From assembly GCA_947471745.1 (NCBI GenBank), contig CANJKZ010000538.1:62001-126000 (forward strand): a stretch of DNA of 64,000 nt, read 5' to 3'. Positions within the stretch are counted from its first letter, which is position 1. The number at the start of each line of letters is the position of its first letter. The notes beneath the pieces were generated by a model. That model saw only the letters and a program-made list of their open reading frames with translations. It was not told the DNA's origin and did no database searches. Below are positions 1 to 12,700 of this stretch, one piece after another. The position numbers and the translations under genes were made by a program. The stretch comes from Closterium sp. Naga37s-1. Lineage: Eukaryota; Streptophyta; Zygnematophyceae; Desmidiales; Closteriaceae.

Positions 1-240
1 GGGAGCCCAGAAAGTTTGATGGGAATCCAAGGGAACACCTGTTGCACGAGAGCATGATGCTCAGCTCATGTTTGGTGGCACATGACGAGCCCTACGGAGC
101 TGATGCCGCCTGTTGCTCACATTGGATTCTAGTGATTGCTGGTGGCGTCTTACACTTCAAACCAGCATGACGCAATGAGGTAAGCCTTAACAGTTGAGTG
201 TAGCAAACGCTACCGCTGTTCACATTAAAAGCAACTCGCA

Positions 241-700
241 AAGACAACATCGCATCGCACGTCGCTACAAGCCACCTTGACAAACTGGCTGCTTCTAAAG
301 GTGTTATTGCTAGAGCGATATAGTAACTTCAAAGGTCTCATTATTGCACGCCGCTCCAACGAGCCACCTCGACAAACTGGCTGCTGCCGAAGATGTTGTT
401 GCTGAAGCGGATGAGAACCGTGAAGATACGTGCACCCAGGGGCATGCTGCGGGCCAAGGGGGAGGACTCCACCACCCGCTCCAACCCGTTGATGATCTGA
501 TAGCGCGTGTTGGATGACACTGCCATGAAGCCACCTGGGAGGAAAAATAAGTGGGGGAGCGGAGGGGGAAATCAAGAAAAAAAGGGTAAGGTTTGGGATG
601 TGTTCGGAGAAAGCGAGACGACTCCACCACCGCTCCAACCCGTTGATGATCTGATAGCGTGTGTTGGATGACACTGCCATGAAGCCACCTGAGAAGGTGG
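241..700 (-). repeat. Extra partial copies of the RER last exon
   Basis: The start of the last exon (534 downward) is repeated at about 692-628 with its own AG acceptor, but that copy has lost one G in the Glu-Arg-Val stretch and is out of frame. The end of the exon is repeated in decayed form at about 330-241, downstream of the stop codon. Seen directly by comparing the stretches. Confidence 0.8.
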
Positions 701-3700
701 ATTGACAGGGAAGGGGAAACGCTTAGGGATATGGTTGGGAAGGTGATATGGTTCCCCACCTCTGCTCAGGAAAGGTGTATACTGTACGCCAGAGCAGAGA
801 CGTGGGGAGGATGCCGGAACTTGACTGCTGAAGGGTGGAACGCCTAAGGGGTGGCTGAGGGAAACTGAAGTAAATTTAAGTGCAAATTGTATCCTAGTAA
901 GGCTGTGAGAAGCAGGCTGGGAATCCTTTTAAGAATTCTCAAAAACAACCAGATAGGCACGCGTGAGTGACAAGAGTGTATCATACATACCCCAGAGTAA
1001 GGCTGTGGGAACCAGGCCCGGGATCTTGATCTCCTCCTCCTCGTGCTCCCCAGGCTTCCTCAGATTCCTGCCGCTCCGAGGCACACACAGGCACAGAGGC
1101 ACACACACGCACACAGACACACAGGCAGAGACAGGGACAGAGTAAGGCTGTGGGAAGCAGGCCCGGGATCTTGATCTCCTCCTCGTGCTCCCCAGCTTCC
1201 TCAAATTCCTGCTTCCCCCAGCGTGTCACACACAGGCACAGAGGCACACACCCACGAACATTAAGGCACACACAGATACACACAACATACATGTGTATGT
1301 GCACAGCATGCCCATACATGCAATCACACAACCACCACAAGGCTCCCATGCATGCAGAAAAGCAAGGCACACAGGCGCAGGGGCGTACAAGCTGAAGTGA
1401 ATGAGCACCAGTGCTCACCTACACTAGATGCTGCCCACCCAAACGAGGTGACTTTTTAGTCGACTCAAAAGTGAATGAGCACCAGTGCTCACCTACACTA
1501 GATGCTGCCCACCCAAACGAGGTGACTTTTGAGTCGACTCAAAAGTGAATGAGCACCAGTGCTCACCTACACTAGATGCTGCCCACCCAAACCCATCCTC
1601 TTAGGATCGTAAACACCTTAGTCGGCAATAGTCTACTTGCTATTGCTTATCGTGTTCTCCACGATCTCACGAATCCAACGATATGCGCAGCTCTGCTTGA
1701 AGTTGTCAATACACACTTCAGCAATTTTCAGAATCACCAACTGATCAATGTTATATTTCCAGAATGAGTACAAGCAGTTTTATAGGCATGCAAGACACAA
1801 AATGCGATTCGTAACTTCACTTGTTTCCCAAGTAACCGCGTGCGCCTCGTTTCACCCCGAGTCGCACACGGAACCGAACCGAATTCGGTGAACAGTTGAA
1901 GGCTCTTCTCGAGGCCCTTGCGAGTGGCCGATTGGTGGCGAAACCGACGATCGGGCTCAGTGAAGCTCAGCGCTTCAATGGAAGCAACTACAACGTGTGG
2001 CGAAAGAAGTTCATTCGAAGGGCAGAGGAGGTGGACCTCTTGCCGTACTACCGTCCCGACGAGGAGACGATGGAGGGAGTTGCGCCTTCCACGACGGATA
2101 CGAAGGAGAAAATAGCGGCGTTTAAAAAGCAAAGTAAGCAAGCTTTCTTTCAGCTTTGTCATTCAGTTGCCGATGGAATCGCGGTGGATTTGGACCAGTT
2201 TGCAGGGGAGCTGAACCCAGCACAGCAAGCGTGGGAGTACCTGGAGTCCACGTACATGGGCACCAACGATGTCAACAAGAAGACGATCAGGAAGCAGCTG
2301 CTGATGCTGAGCATGGAGAAAGGCGAGAAAATCATCACCTACATCAACAGGGCGAAAAATTACAACGACGACTTGCGGGTGATGGGAGCCGCGGAGACGG
2401 AGCACGAGATGATTGACTATATCATCCAAGGCCTTCCTAAGGAGTGGGAATCCGACATCGGTATGTTTACGTACCAACCGCCGGAGAGTTTGATGAAGCT
2501 GCAGGAAATTCTGCAGTCGCTTGAGACGGTGAAGGAGATGAGGAAGAAGAAAGCAGCAGCAGCAGTTACAGAATTCGACGAGGTTTGCTTTTAGGGCGCA
2601 GCAGGTTGATTGGTAAAAGTGTAAACCTCACTGAATCCGAGGCCAAGGAATAGAGGCTGTAAAAGTTTTGGGATGCGCACCCCGGTGGGGATGGACCATT
2701 GGGGGGGCTTGGGGACAATGTGGCAGCAAGAAACCTGTCGTATCTGTTGTCCTTATCCAAACCCTCTCTGTTCAGTTGCCGGACAATGCCCTCTGCTGGA
2801 ATACTTGTCGCTGCATCGTTTGTAACTGTTTTTGTGTCGGCAGGTTTTTCATTGACGATCTTTGCAGGGTGGTCTTGGCAGTTTCCGCCTCTCCGTGTTC
2901 AACCGGTTGGACCAACCGGCATGTTGGTCCTGTGGACCGGTTGGACCAACCGGCCTGTTGGTCCTGTGGACCGGTTGGACCAACCGGCCAGTTGGTCCTG
3001 TGGACCGGTTGGACCAACCGGCCAGTTAGTCGTGTGGATCGGTTGGACCAACCGTCCTGTTGGTCCTGTGGACTGGTAGGACCAACCGGCTAGTTGGTCT
3101 TGTGGACCGGTTGGACCAACCGGCCTGTTGGTCCTGTGGACCGGTTGGACCAACCGGCCTGTTGGTCCTGTGGACCGGTTGGACCAACCGGCCAGGAGAG
3201 GCCGGGTATGGTGAATGCCACGAAGGCGTTTGGAGCATGCTACCAGTGTGGAAAGAGGGGGCATAAAGGGATAAACTGCTACGAAAATCCTCGAAGCAGA
3301 AACTACAAGGGCAAAGCTGTGGAGAATGATAAAGGAGAAAATGCAGGAGCGGAGTGGCAGCAGAAACGAGGTTTTGGCGGCAAGTGTGATTATTGTGGGC
3401 GCTACAGGCATCGTGCCGCAGAGTGCTACTCCAACCCGAATAGCATGAGCTACAAGGGTCCGTCGCAGCAGAGGAATGTGGAGACAAAGGCGAATGTAGT
3501 GGAAGCGGAAAAGGAGGATGTGATTTTGGGAGGAGCGCATCTCGCGAACGTGGTGCGTTTACCGAAGGAGGCTCAGACAGATGGACGTGAGAAGAGGGCG
3601 TGGTTCATGGACAGCGGATGCACGCGTCACATGACATTCAGGTCAGATTGGATGGAGAATGTGAGGGAGTCGAGTGAGGATTATATACTACAAGGTAACA

Positions 3701-6700
3701 GTGGGAAGTTACCAGTGACATGAGAGGGTGACGTGGTGCTGCAGAGACCGTATGGAGAGATGAGACTGGAGAATGTGCTGCTGGTTGAGGATTTAAAGGT
3801 GAACTTGGTCAGTCAGTCACAGCTTGATGACTTGGGGTGCAAGATATTTTATGACAGAGGCGAGGTTACAGTGTTTGGTCCTGAGTGGGAGAAGTATGCG
3901 GATGGTTGTTTCAGTGACGGTTTCTATGAGATGAACTTGGTCGCGATGAACGATAAGGATGAGATCTATGAGGATCCTGAGTCTACTGAGGATGATGAGA
4001 GTGAGGACTCGGATGATATGGCTGCGAGTGTGGAGGCAGCAGTGAAGCAGGAAGAGGAGATAGTGATCATGGAGGCAGCAGCAGTAAACGGTGGAGATGG
4101 AGACGATGTCAACACTTTTGCAGCAGCGATCGTGGTTGAAGATGAAGCAGTAAATGCGAAGCGTGTGGGAGTTGAAGCTGTGAAAGGGGACATCATGGTG
4201 AAAGGATCAAAGGCGAATGCAACTGCAAAGGGGCAAGTGCTTAAGGAGGATGAACGCGTTGAAGGGTACGAGACCCGAGAGGTGTTGGGTGTAAAGATGC
4301 CGAGGAGAAGTGAGAGGCTTAAGAAAATCTCTTAAGGTTTGGATGTCAAGGCGCTCAACTTCAAGACACGTAAGCAGAGGTTCAAGGTGCAGGAGCTGCA
4401 GGGGAGTGTGAAGCCGACCTAGACCCTGTGAAGGCTACAAGGAGCAGGGGAGGAGTGCGAGTGGAGTTCGTGGTTGACGAACCACAGGGGAGATTGTTAG
4501 GGTTGGTTCGCCCAACCACGGAACCTATGGCGAAAGTCTCTACGACGGCGGAATGACGGCGAAATGGAAGCGCGTGGATGATTCTAGGTGAAACGGTGGA
4601 AATCAGCCTACGGCGTGAGAAGCGGGAGAGAAATCGAGAAGGAACCAAAGAAATGGAGGAAGAGAGAAGGAGAAGCATCGAGGATGAGATCGACGGGGGA
4701 AATTGTGGTCTGAGACCAAGGCGCGTTCGAGAAGGTTCCCGATTCGGTCTTGAGGAGTGTTCACCGAATTCGGTTCGGTTCCGTGTGCGACTCGGGGTGA
4801 AACGAGGCGCACGCGGTTACTTGGGAAACAAGTGAAGTTACGAATCGCATTTTGTGTCTTGCATGCCTATAAAACTGCTTGTACTCATTCTGGAAATATA
4901 ACATTGATCAGTTGGTGATTCTGAAAATTGCTGAAGTGTGTATTGACAACTTCAAGCAGAGCTGCGCATATCGTTGGATTCGTGAGATCGTGGAGAACAC
5001 GATAAGCAATAGCAAGTAGACTATTGCCGACTAAGGTGTTTACGATCCTAAGAACGCTTCCTTCATTTCTCCAGTTTCTCAGTATACTCATCAAATTCAC
5101 CTTCAAATCCGTCTAGGGTTCGTAGTGAATGAGCACTAGTGCTCACCTACACTAGATGCTGCCCACCCAAACCCATCCCGGGGTTCAAATTCACCTTCAA
5201 ATCCCAAGACCGTGGTCGCCGTAGCTTCTATTCTCCACCGCCGTAACTTCCTTTCCCGTAGTTCCATTTCTCTCACCTCTTCCTCGCATTGTGGGCAGTC
5301 TCCTTAACAGCCGCCGCCATGGGTCGTATGCACAGTCACGGAAAGGGTATTTCGCGCTCCGCCCTGCCCTACAAGCGCACTCCTCCGAGCTGGTTGAAGA
5401 TCTCAGCCCCCGAGATCGACGAGCCCGTTCGCCAAGCTCTGATACCAGTTCTTAGGATCGTAAACACCTTAGTCGGCAATAGTCTACTTGCTATTGCTTA
5501 TCGTGTTCTCCACGATCTCCCAAATCCAACGATATGCGCAGCTCTGCTTGAAGTTGTCAATACACACTTCAGCAATTTCAGAATCTCAATGTTGTCCAAT
5601 GTTGTGATTTCCAGAATGAGTACAAGCAGTTTTATGGTCAGGCAAGACACACAATGCGATTCGTAACTTCACTTGTTTCCCAAGTAACCGCGTGTGCCTC
5701 GTTTCACCCCGAGTCGCACACGGAACCGAACCGAATGCACCGAACATTTCTTGAGTCCGAATCTCGAACCTTCTCGAACGCGCCTCAAGCTTGAACCACA
5801 ATTTCCCCCGTCGATCTCATTCTTGATGCTTCTCCTTCTCTATTCCTCCTTCCTGCACATTCCTTCTCGATTTCCTTCCCGCTTCTCACGCCGTAGCTTC
5901 TATTCTCCACCGTAGGTCGATTTCCACCGTCTTAGATCTAAAATCTCCCACGCACTCCATTCCGCCGTCATTCCGCATCTCGCCGTAGGTTTCGTGGTTC
6001 ATCGAACCAACCCTAACAATCTCCCCTGTGGTTCGTCAACCACGAACTCCACTCGCACTCCTCCCCTGCTTCTTGTAGCCTTCACAGGGTCTAAGTCGGC
6101 TTCACGCTCCCCTGCAGCTCCTCCACCTTGAACCTCTCCTTACGTGTCTTGAATTTGAGCGCCTTGACGTCCAAACCTTGAGACATTTTCTTAAGCCTCT
6201 CACTTCTCCTCGGCATCTTAACACCCAACACCTCTCGGGTCTCGTACCCCTCAACGTGTTCCTCCTTCGTAAGCACTCGCCCCTTTGCAGTTGCTTTCTC
6301 CTTTGATCCTTTCACCAGGATGTCCCCTTTCACAGCTTCAACTCCCATATACTTCTCATTTACTGCTTCATCTTCAACCACGATCGCTGCTGCAAAAGTG
6401 TTGACACCAACTCCATCTCCACCATTCACTGCTGCTGCCTCCATGGCGACTATCTCCTCTTTCTGCTTCACTGCTGCCTCCACACTCGCTGCCGTATCAT
6501 CCGTGTCCTCACTCTCATCAACCTTAGTCGATAACTTCTCCAATTCTCCCATTTCACCATACTCAGGATCCTCATAGATCTCATCCATATCATTCGTCGC
6601 TATCACGTTCATCTCATAAAATCCGTCACTGAAGTAACCCTCTGCGTACTTCTCCCACTCTGGGCCAAACATTATAACCTTTCCACTGTCATAAAATATC

Positions 6701-9700
6701 TTGCACCCCAAGTCATCAAGCTGTGACTGACTGACCAAATTCACTTTTAAATCCTCAACCAGCAGCACACTGTCCAGTTTCACCTCTCCATACGGACTCT
6801 GCAGCACCACGTCACCCTCTCCTGTCACTGGCAACTTCCCGCTGTTACCTTGCAGTATATAATCCTCACTCGAGTCCCTCACATTCTCCATCCAATCTGA
6901 CCTGAATGTCATGTGACGCGTGCATCCGCTGTCCATGAACCATGCCGTCTTCTCACGATCGTCCGTCTGCCGAACCTCCTTTGGTAAACGCACCACGTTC
7001 GCAAGATGCGCTCCTCCAAAAATCACATCCTTCTTTTCCGCTTCTGCTACATTCGCCTTTGCCGCCACATTTCTCTGCTGCGACGGACCCTTGTAGCTCC
7101 TGCTATTCGGGTTGGAGTAGCACTCTGCGGCACGATATCCATAGCGCCCACAATAGTCGCACTTGCCGCCAAAACCCCGTTTCTGCTGCCACTCCGCTCC
7201 CCCATTTTCTCCTTTATCGTTCTCCAACGCTTTGCCTTTGTAGTTCCTGCTTCGCGGATTTTCGTAGCAGTTTATCGCCTTATGCCCCCTCTTTCCACAC
7301 TGGTAGCACGCTCAAAACGCCTTTGTCGCATTCACCATTGCCGACCTCTCCTCGTCTAATTCCGCTGCTGCTGCCGCTTTCTTTTTCCTCATCTCCTTCA
7401 CCGTCTCAAGCGATTGCAGAATCTCCTGCAGCTTCGTCAAACTCTCCGGCGGTTGGTACGTAAACATACCGATGTCGGATTCCCACTCCTTAGGAAGGCC
7501 TTGGATGATATAGTCAATCATCTCGTGCTCCGTCTCCGCGGCTCCCATCACCCGCAAGTCGTCGTTGTAATTTTTCGCCCTGTTGATGTAGGTGATGATT
7601 TTCTCGCCTTTCTCCATGCTCAGCATCAGCAGCTGCTTCCTGATCGTCTTCTTGTTGACATCGTTGGTGCCCATGTACGTGGACTCCAGGTACTCCCACG
7701 CTTGCTGTGCTGGGTTCAGCTCCCCTGCAAACTGGTCCAAATCCACCACGATTCCATCGGCAACTGAATGACAAAGCTGAAAGAAAGCTTGCTTACTTTG
7801 CTTTTTAAACGCCGCTATTTTCTCCTTCGTATCCGTCGTGGAAGGCGCAACTCCCTCCATCGTCTCCTCGTCGGGACGGTAGTACGGCAAGAGGTCCACC
7901 TCCTCTGCCCTTCGAATGAACTTCTTTCGCCACACGTTGTAGTTGCTTCCATTGAAGCGCTGAGCTTCACTGAGCCCGATCGTCGGTTTCGCCACCAATC
8001 GGCCACTCGCAAGGGCCTCGAGAAGAGCCTTCAACTGCGGGTCTCCAAGACTCACACTGGAACCCGAACTCGCCTCGTCTCCCATGGCGTAGGCGTGAAC
8101 GACTCCTCTTCTCCACTAATTTCACTTAGCGCACCAAGTGAATTCACCGCGATCGACGAGCCCGTTCGCCAAGCTCTGATACCAGTTCTTAGGATCGTAA
8201 ACACCTTAGTCGGCAATAGTCTACTTGCTATTGCTTATCGTGTTCTCCACGATCTCCCAAATCCAACGATATGCGCAGCTCTGCTTGAAGTTGTCAATAC
8301 ACACTTCAGCAATTTCAGAATCTCAATGTTGTCCAATGTTGTGATTTCCAGAATGAGTACAAGCAGTTTTATGGTCAGGCAAGACACAAAATGCGATTCG
8401 TAACTTCACTTGTTTCCCAAGTAACCGCGTGTGCCTCGTTTCACCCCGAGTCGCACACGGAACCGAACCGAATGCACCGAACATTTCTTGGGTCCGAATC
8501 TCGAACCTTCTCGAACGCGCCTCAAGCTTGAACCACAATTTCTCCTTGTCAACTCCAATCTCGATACTTCTTCACTCTTCTTCCTCCATTTCTCTAGTTT
8601 CTTCCCAATTTCTCTCTTGCTTCTCACGCCGTAGCTTCCATTCTCCACCGTAGGCCGATTTCCACCGTTTCACCTAGAATCATCCACGTGCTTCCATTTC
8701 CCCGTCATTCCGCCGTCGTAGAAGCTTTCGCCGTAGGTTCCGTGGTTGGGCGAACCAACCCTAACAATCTCCCCTGTGGTTCGTCAACCACGAACACCAC
8801 TCGCACTGCTTTCCTGCTCCTTGTAGCATTCACAGGGTCTAAGTCGGCTTCACGCTCCCCTGCAGCTCCTGCACCTTGAACCTCTGCTTACGTGTCTTGA
8901 AGTTGAGCGCCTTGATATCCAAACCATGAGGCATCTTCTTAAGCCTCTCGCTTCTCCTCGGAATCTTAGCACCCAACCCCTCTCGGGTCTTGTACCCCTC
9001 AACGTGTTCCTCTTTCATAAGCACTCGCCCCTTTGCAGTTGCACTCGCCTCTTTGCAGTTGCATTCGCCGTTGATCCCTTCACCATGATGCCCCCTTTCA
9101 CAGCTTCAACTCCCACACACTTCGCATTTACTGCTTCATCTTTAACCACGACCGCTGCTGCAAAAGTGTTGACACCATCTCCATCTCCATCATTCACCGC
9201 TGCTGCCTCCATGGTGACTATCTCTTCTTCCTGCTTCACTGCTGCCTCCACACTCGCTCCCGTATCATCCGTGTCCTCGCTCTCATCAACCTCAGTAGAC
9301 TCAGGATCCTCATAGATCTCATCTTTGTCGTTCATCGCTATCAAGTTCATCTCATAGAACCCGTCACTGAAGTATCCATCGGCATACTTCTCCCACTCAG
9401 GACCAAACACTGTAACCTCGCCTTTGTCATAAAATATCTTGCACCCCAAGTCATCAAGCTGTGACTGACTCATCAAATTCACCTTCAAATCCTCAACCAA
9501 GAGCACATTCTCCAGTTTCACCTCTCCATACGGACTTTGCAGCACCACGTCACCCTCTCCTGTCACTGGTAACTTCCCACTGTTACCTTGCAGTATATAA
9601 CGCTCACTCGACTCCCTCACGTTCTCCATCCAATCTGACCTGAATGTCATGTGACGCGTGCATCCGCTGTCCATGAACCATGCCGTCTTCTCACGTCCGT

Positions 9701-12700
9701 CCGTCTGACGAACATTCTTCGGTAAACGCACCACGTTCGCACGATGCGCTCCTCCCAAAATCACATCCTCCTTTTCGGCTTCCGCTACATTCACCTTACC
9801 CGCCACAATCCTCTGCTGCGACGGACCCTTGTAGCTCCTGCTGTTCGGATTGGAGTAGCACTCTGCGGCACGATGCCCATAGCGCCCACAATAATCGCAC
9901 TTGCCGCCAAAACCTCGTTTCTGTTGCCACTCTGCTCCCCCATTTTCTCCTTTCTCGTTCTCCACCGCTTTGCCCTTGTAGTTTCTGCTTCGCGGATTTT
10001 CGTAGCAGTTTATCGCCTTATGCCCCCTCTTTCCACACTGGTAGCACGCTCTAAACGCCTTCGTTGCATTCACCAAAGCCGGCCTCTCCTCGTCGAAATC
10101 CGTAGCTGCTGCTGCCGCTTTCTTTTTCCTCATCTCCTTCACCGTCTCAAGCGATTGCAGAATCTCCTGCAGCTTCGTCAAACTCTCCGGCGGTTGGTAC
10201 GTAAACATACCGATGTCGGATTCCCACTCCTTAGGAAGGCCTTGGATGATATAGTCAATCATCTCGTGCTCCGTCTCCGCGGCTCCCATCACCCGCAAGT
10301 CGTCGTTGTAGTTTTTCGCCCTGTTGATGTAGGTGATGATTTTCTCGCCTTTCTCCATGCTCAGCATCAGCAGTTGCTTCCTAATCGCCTTCTTGTTGAC
10401 ATCGTTCGTGCCCATGTACGTGGACTCCAGGTACTCCTACGCTTTCTGTGCAGAGTTCAGCTCCCCTGCAAACTGGTCCAAATCCACCGCGATTCCATCG
10501 GCAACTGAGTGACAAAGCTGAAAGAACGCTTGCTTACTTTGTTTTTTGAACGCCGCTATTTTCTCCTTCGTATCCGTCGGGGATGGCGCAACTCCCTCCA
10601 TCGTCTCCTCGTCGGGACGGTAGTACGGCAAGAGGTCCACCTCCTCTGCCCTTCGAATGAACTTCTTCCGCCACACGTTGTAGTTGCTTCCGTTGAAGCG
10701 CTGGGCTTCACTGAGCCCGATCGTCGGTTTCGCCACCAATCGGCCACTCGCAAGGGCCTCGAGAAGAGCCTTCAACTGCGGGTCTCCAAGACTCACACTG
10801 GAACCCGAACTCGCCTCGTCTCCCATGGCGTAGGCGTGAACGACTCCTCTTCTCCACTAATTTCACTTAGCGCACCAAGTGAATTCACCGCGATCGACGC
10901 GCCCGTTCGCCAAGCTCTGATACCAGTTCTTAGGATCGTAAACACCTTAGTCGGCAATAGTCTACTTGCTATTGCTTATCGTGTTCTCCACGATCTCCCA
11001 AATCCAACGATATGCGCAGCTCTGCTTGAAGTTGTCAATACACACTTCAGCAATTTCCAGAACCACGGCCCGGCGACCACGGTTCGTAGTGAATGAGCAC
11101 CAGTGCTCACCTACACTAGATGCTGCCCACCCAAACCCATCCCTCAATATTGTGACAAACCACCAAGTATCGCGTTCCACCCCCTCACACACCTCGTGAT
11201 TCCCTCGGCCCCCCACAGACAGATTCCTTTACAACCCCCCTTTCCCCTTTTCGACACACCTGGACTTGTAAAACCCACCCTCCCACACACAAATCATCAC
11301 TTCCCATCCACCCCCCCTTCTCTCCCCAAACACAGACTTCACTTCCCTGTCCCCACCCCACCCCCTTCCACCACCCCCAACCACCACACACCGCTTAATT
11401 TGCACAATAGCCATTGTCATCGCCTGGCCAATCAGGCCACAGCTGAACCCCACCCATTCCCCCTCCCTCTTAAATTTCCCATCTCCCTTGTCCCCCCCTT
11501 TCCAGCCCCCTTCCCCACCAACCGCCACGCACCTCTTGATTTGCACAATAGCCATTGTCAACGCCTGGCCAATCAAACCGCAGCTGAATCCCACCCATTC
11601 TCCCTCCCCTTGACTTTCCCATCTCCTTTCCCCCCTCCCCCCCCCCTTCCACCCCCCTTTCCCCCACAACCACCACGCACCTCTTGATTTGCACAATAGC
11701 CATTGTCATTGCCTGGCCAATCTTTGAGCTGTCTCAAAAGCCATGCTTGAGGCTCCTCAACACCCCACCCCTCCCCCCCTTACCCAACCGCCACGCACCT
11801 CTTGATTTGCACAATGGCCATTGTCATCGCCTGGCCAATCAACCCACAGCTGAACCCCACCACTGCATACTGCCCGCCCTTCACCAACCACGTCGCACCC
11901 CTCTGCACCGCACTGTATCTCCTCCCCGGCAGCGCCGCCTCAAACATGCTGCTGGGAAGCGCCTCCAGAGCTGCAGCCAGGCCCGGCGGCACCAAGCCTC
12001 GCCTGCCTCGGGCTGCCGAGGCTGCGGCGCTGCTGCCGAACCTAGCCATGGGCGCGAGCATGCTGACGAGAGCAGCGTCTACTGCGAATCCCACGAGGAT
12101 ATCTGACATATAGAGATCAAACTCCTTCCAAAAGTCGTCTCCTCGTTTCCGCACTTCAGCAAATGTGGCACAGCCCGAGTCGATTACAATCTGTGGGGTG
12201 GAGAGGGGAGATCGGAGGGTAGAGCGGGGAGAGGGAAGGGTGGAGCGGAGAGAGGGGAGGGTGGAGCAGGGAGAGGAGGGGGGGAGGATAGGCGATTTTA
12301 AGCGAAAGTGGCACAGCAAGAGTCTATTACGATCTGGTGGTGAGGGTGGAGCGGTGAGGGAGAAAATTGGGGGTGGGAGAGGGGAGGTAGAATGTATGGG
12401 GACATAGACCGTGAGCCGACCAGGGTTCGGGGTTGAAGGCTTATGCCAGGGTAGAGGGGTTTAGCTTGGATTGTTCATTTCATTGAGAAACTTGCATACG
12501 CAGCAAAGCGCTCGACAGTGGAGCATTTATTCGGTTTGATGCAATCCTCGTTACAAGCATGAAACAATGTGAACACTGACCAGGTTTGACGGATCCGCAC
12601 AGTGAAGCGTTCTCAATAGTGGAACATCTGGATAGTGTAACTACCATTTTATAAGCACATGCACATACGCGCACCTCTGTGAGCACTCTGAAGAGGAAGG

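Larger units (their letters stand above)
1894..4432 (+). pseudogene. Copia-type retrotransposon copy A: gag, zinc knuckles, protease; no integrase/RT
   Basis: In order: a gag domain of the UBN2/retrotran_gag type ([30 protein letters not shown]), two CCHC knuckles ([14 protein letters not shown] and [14 protein letters not shown]), and the aspartic protease motif [14 protein letters not shown] pre-integrase-like region ([15 protein letters not shown]), an acidic Ala-rich linker and the RRSERLKK sequence that normally lies before reverse transcriptase follow. Integrase, RT and RNase H are absent. Gag lacks its first codons. The frame is broken by a TGA at 3721 and by a 613-bp insertion at 2583-3195 that has intron-like ends. 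This is a decayed, non-autonomous copy. Confidence 0.88.

Noticed and set aside
2668..3093. Open frames over the 34-bp minisatellite on both strands
   Set aside because: Produced by the repeat (GPTG-type translations); the segment behaves as an intron-like insertion in gag.
5436..5447. tRNA-Met gene fragment
   Set aside because: Only the 12-nt primer-binding complement is present; no cloverleaf around it.
5289..5666. Complete RPS13 gene
   Set aside because: Only the first ~34 codons match; the rest is antisense LTR sequence.
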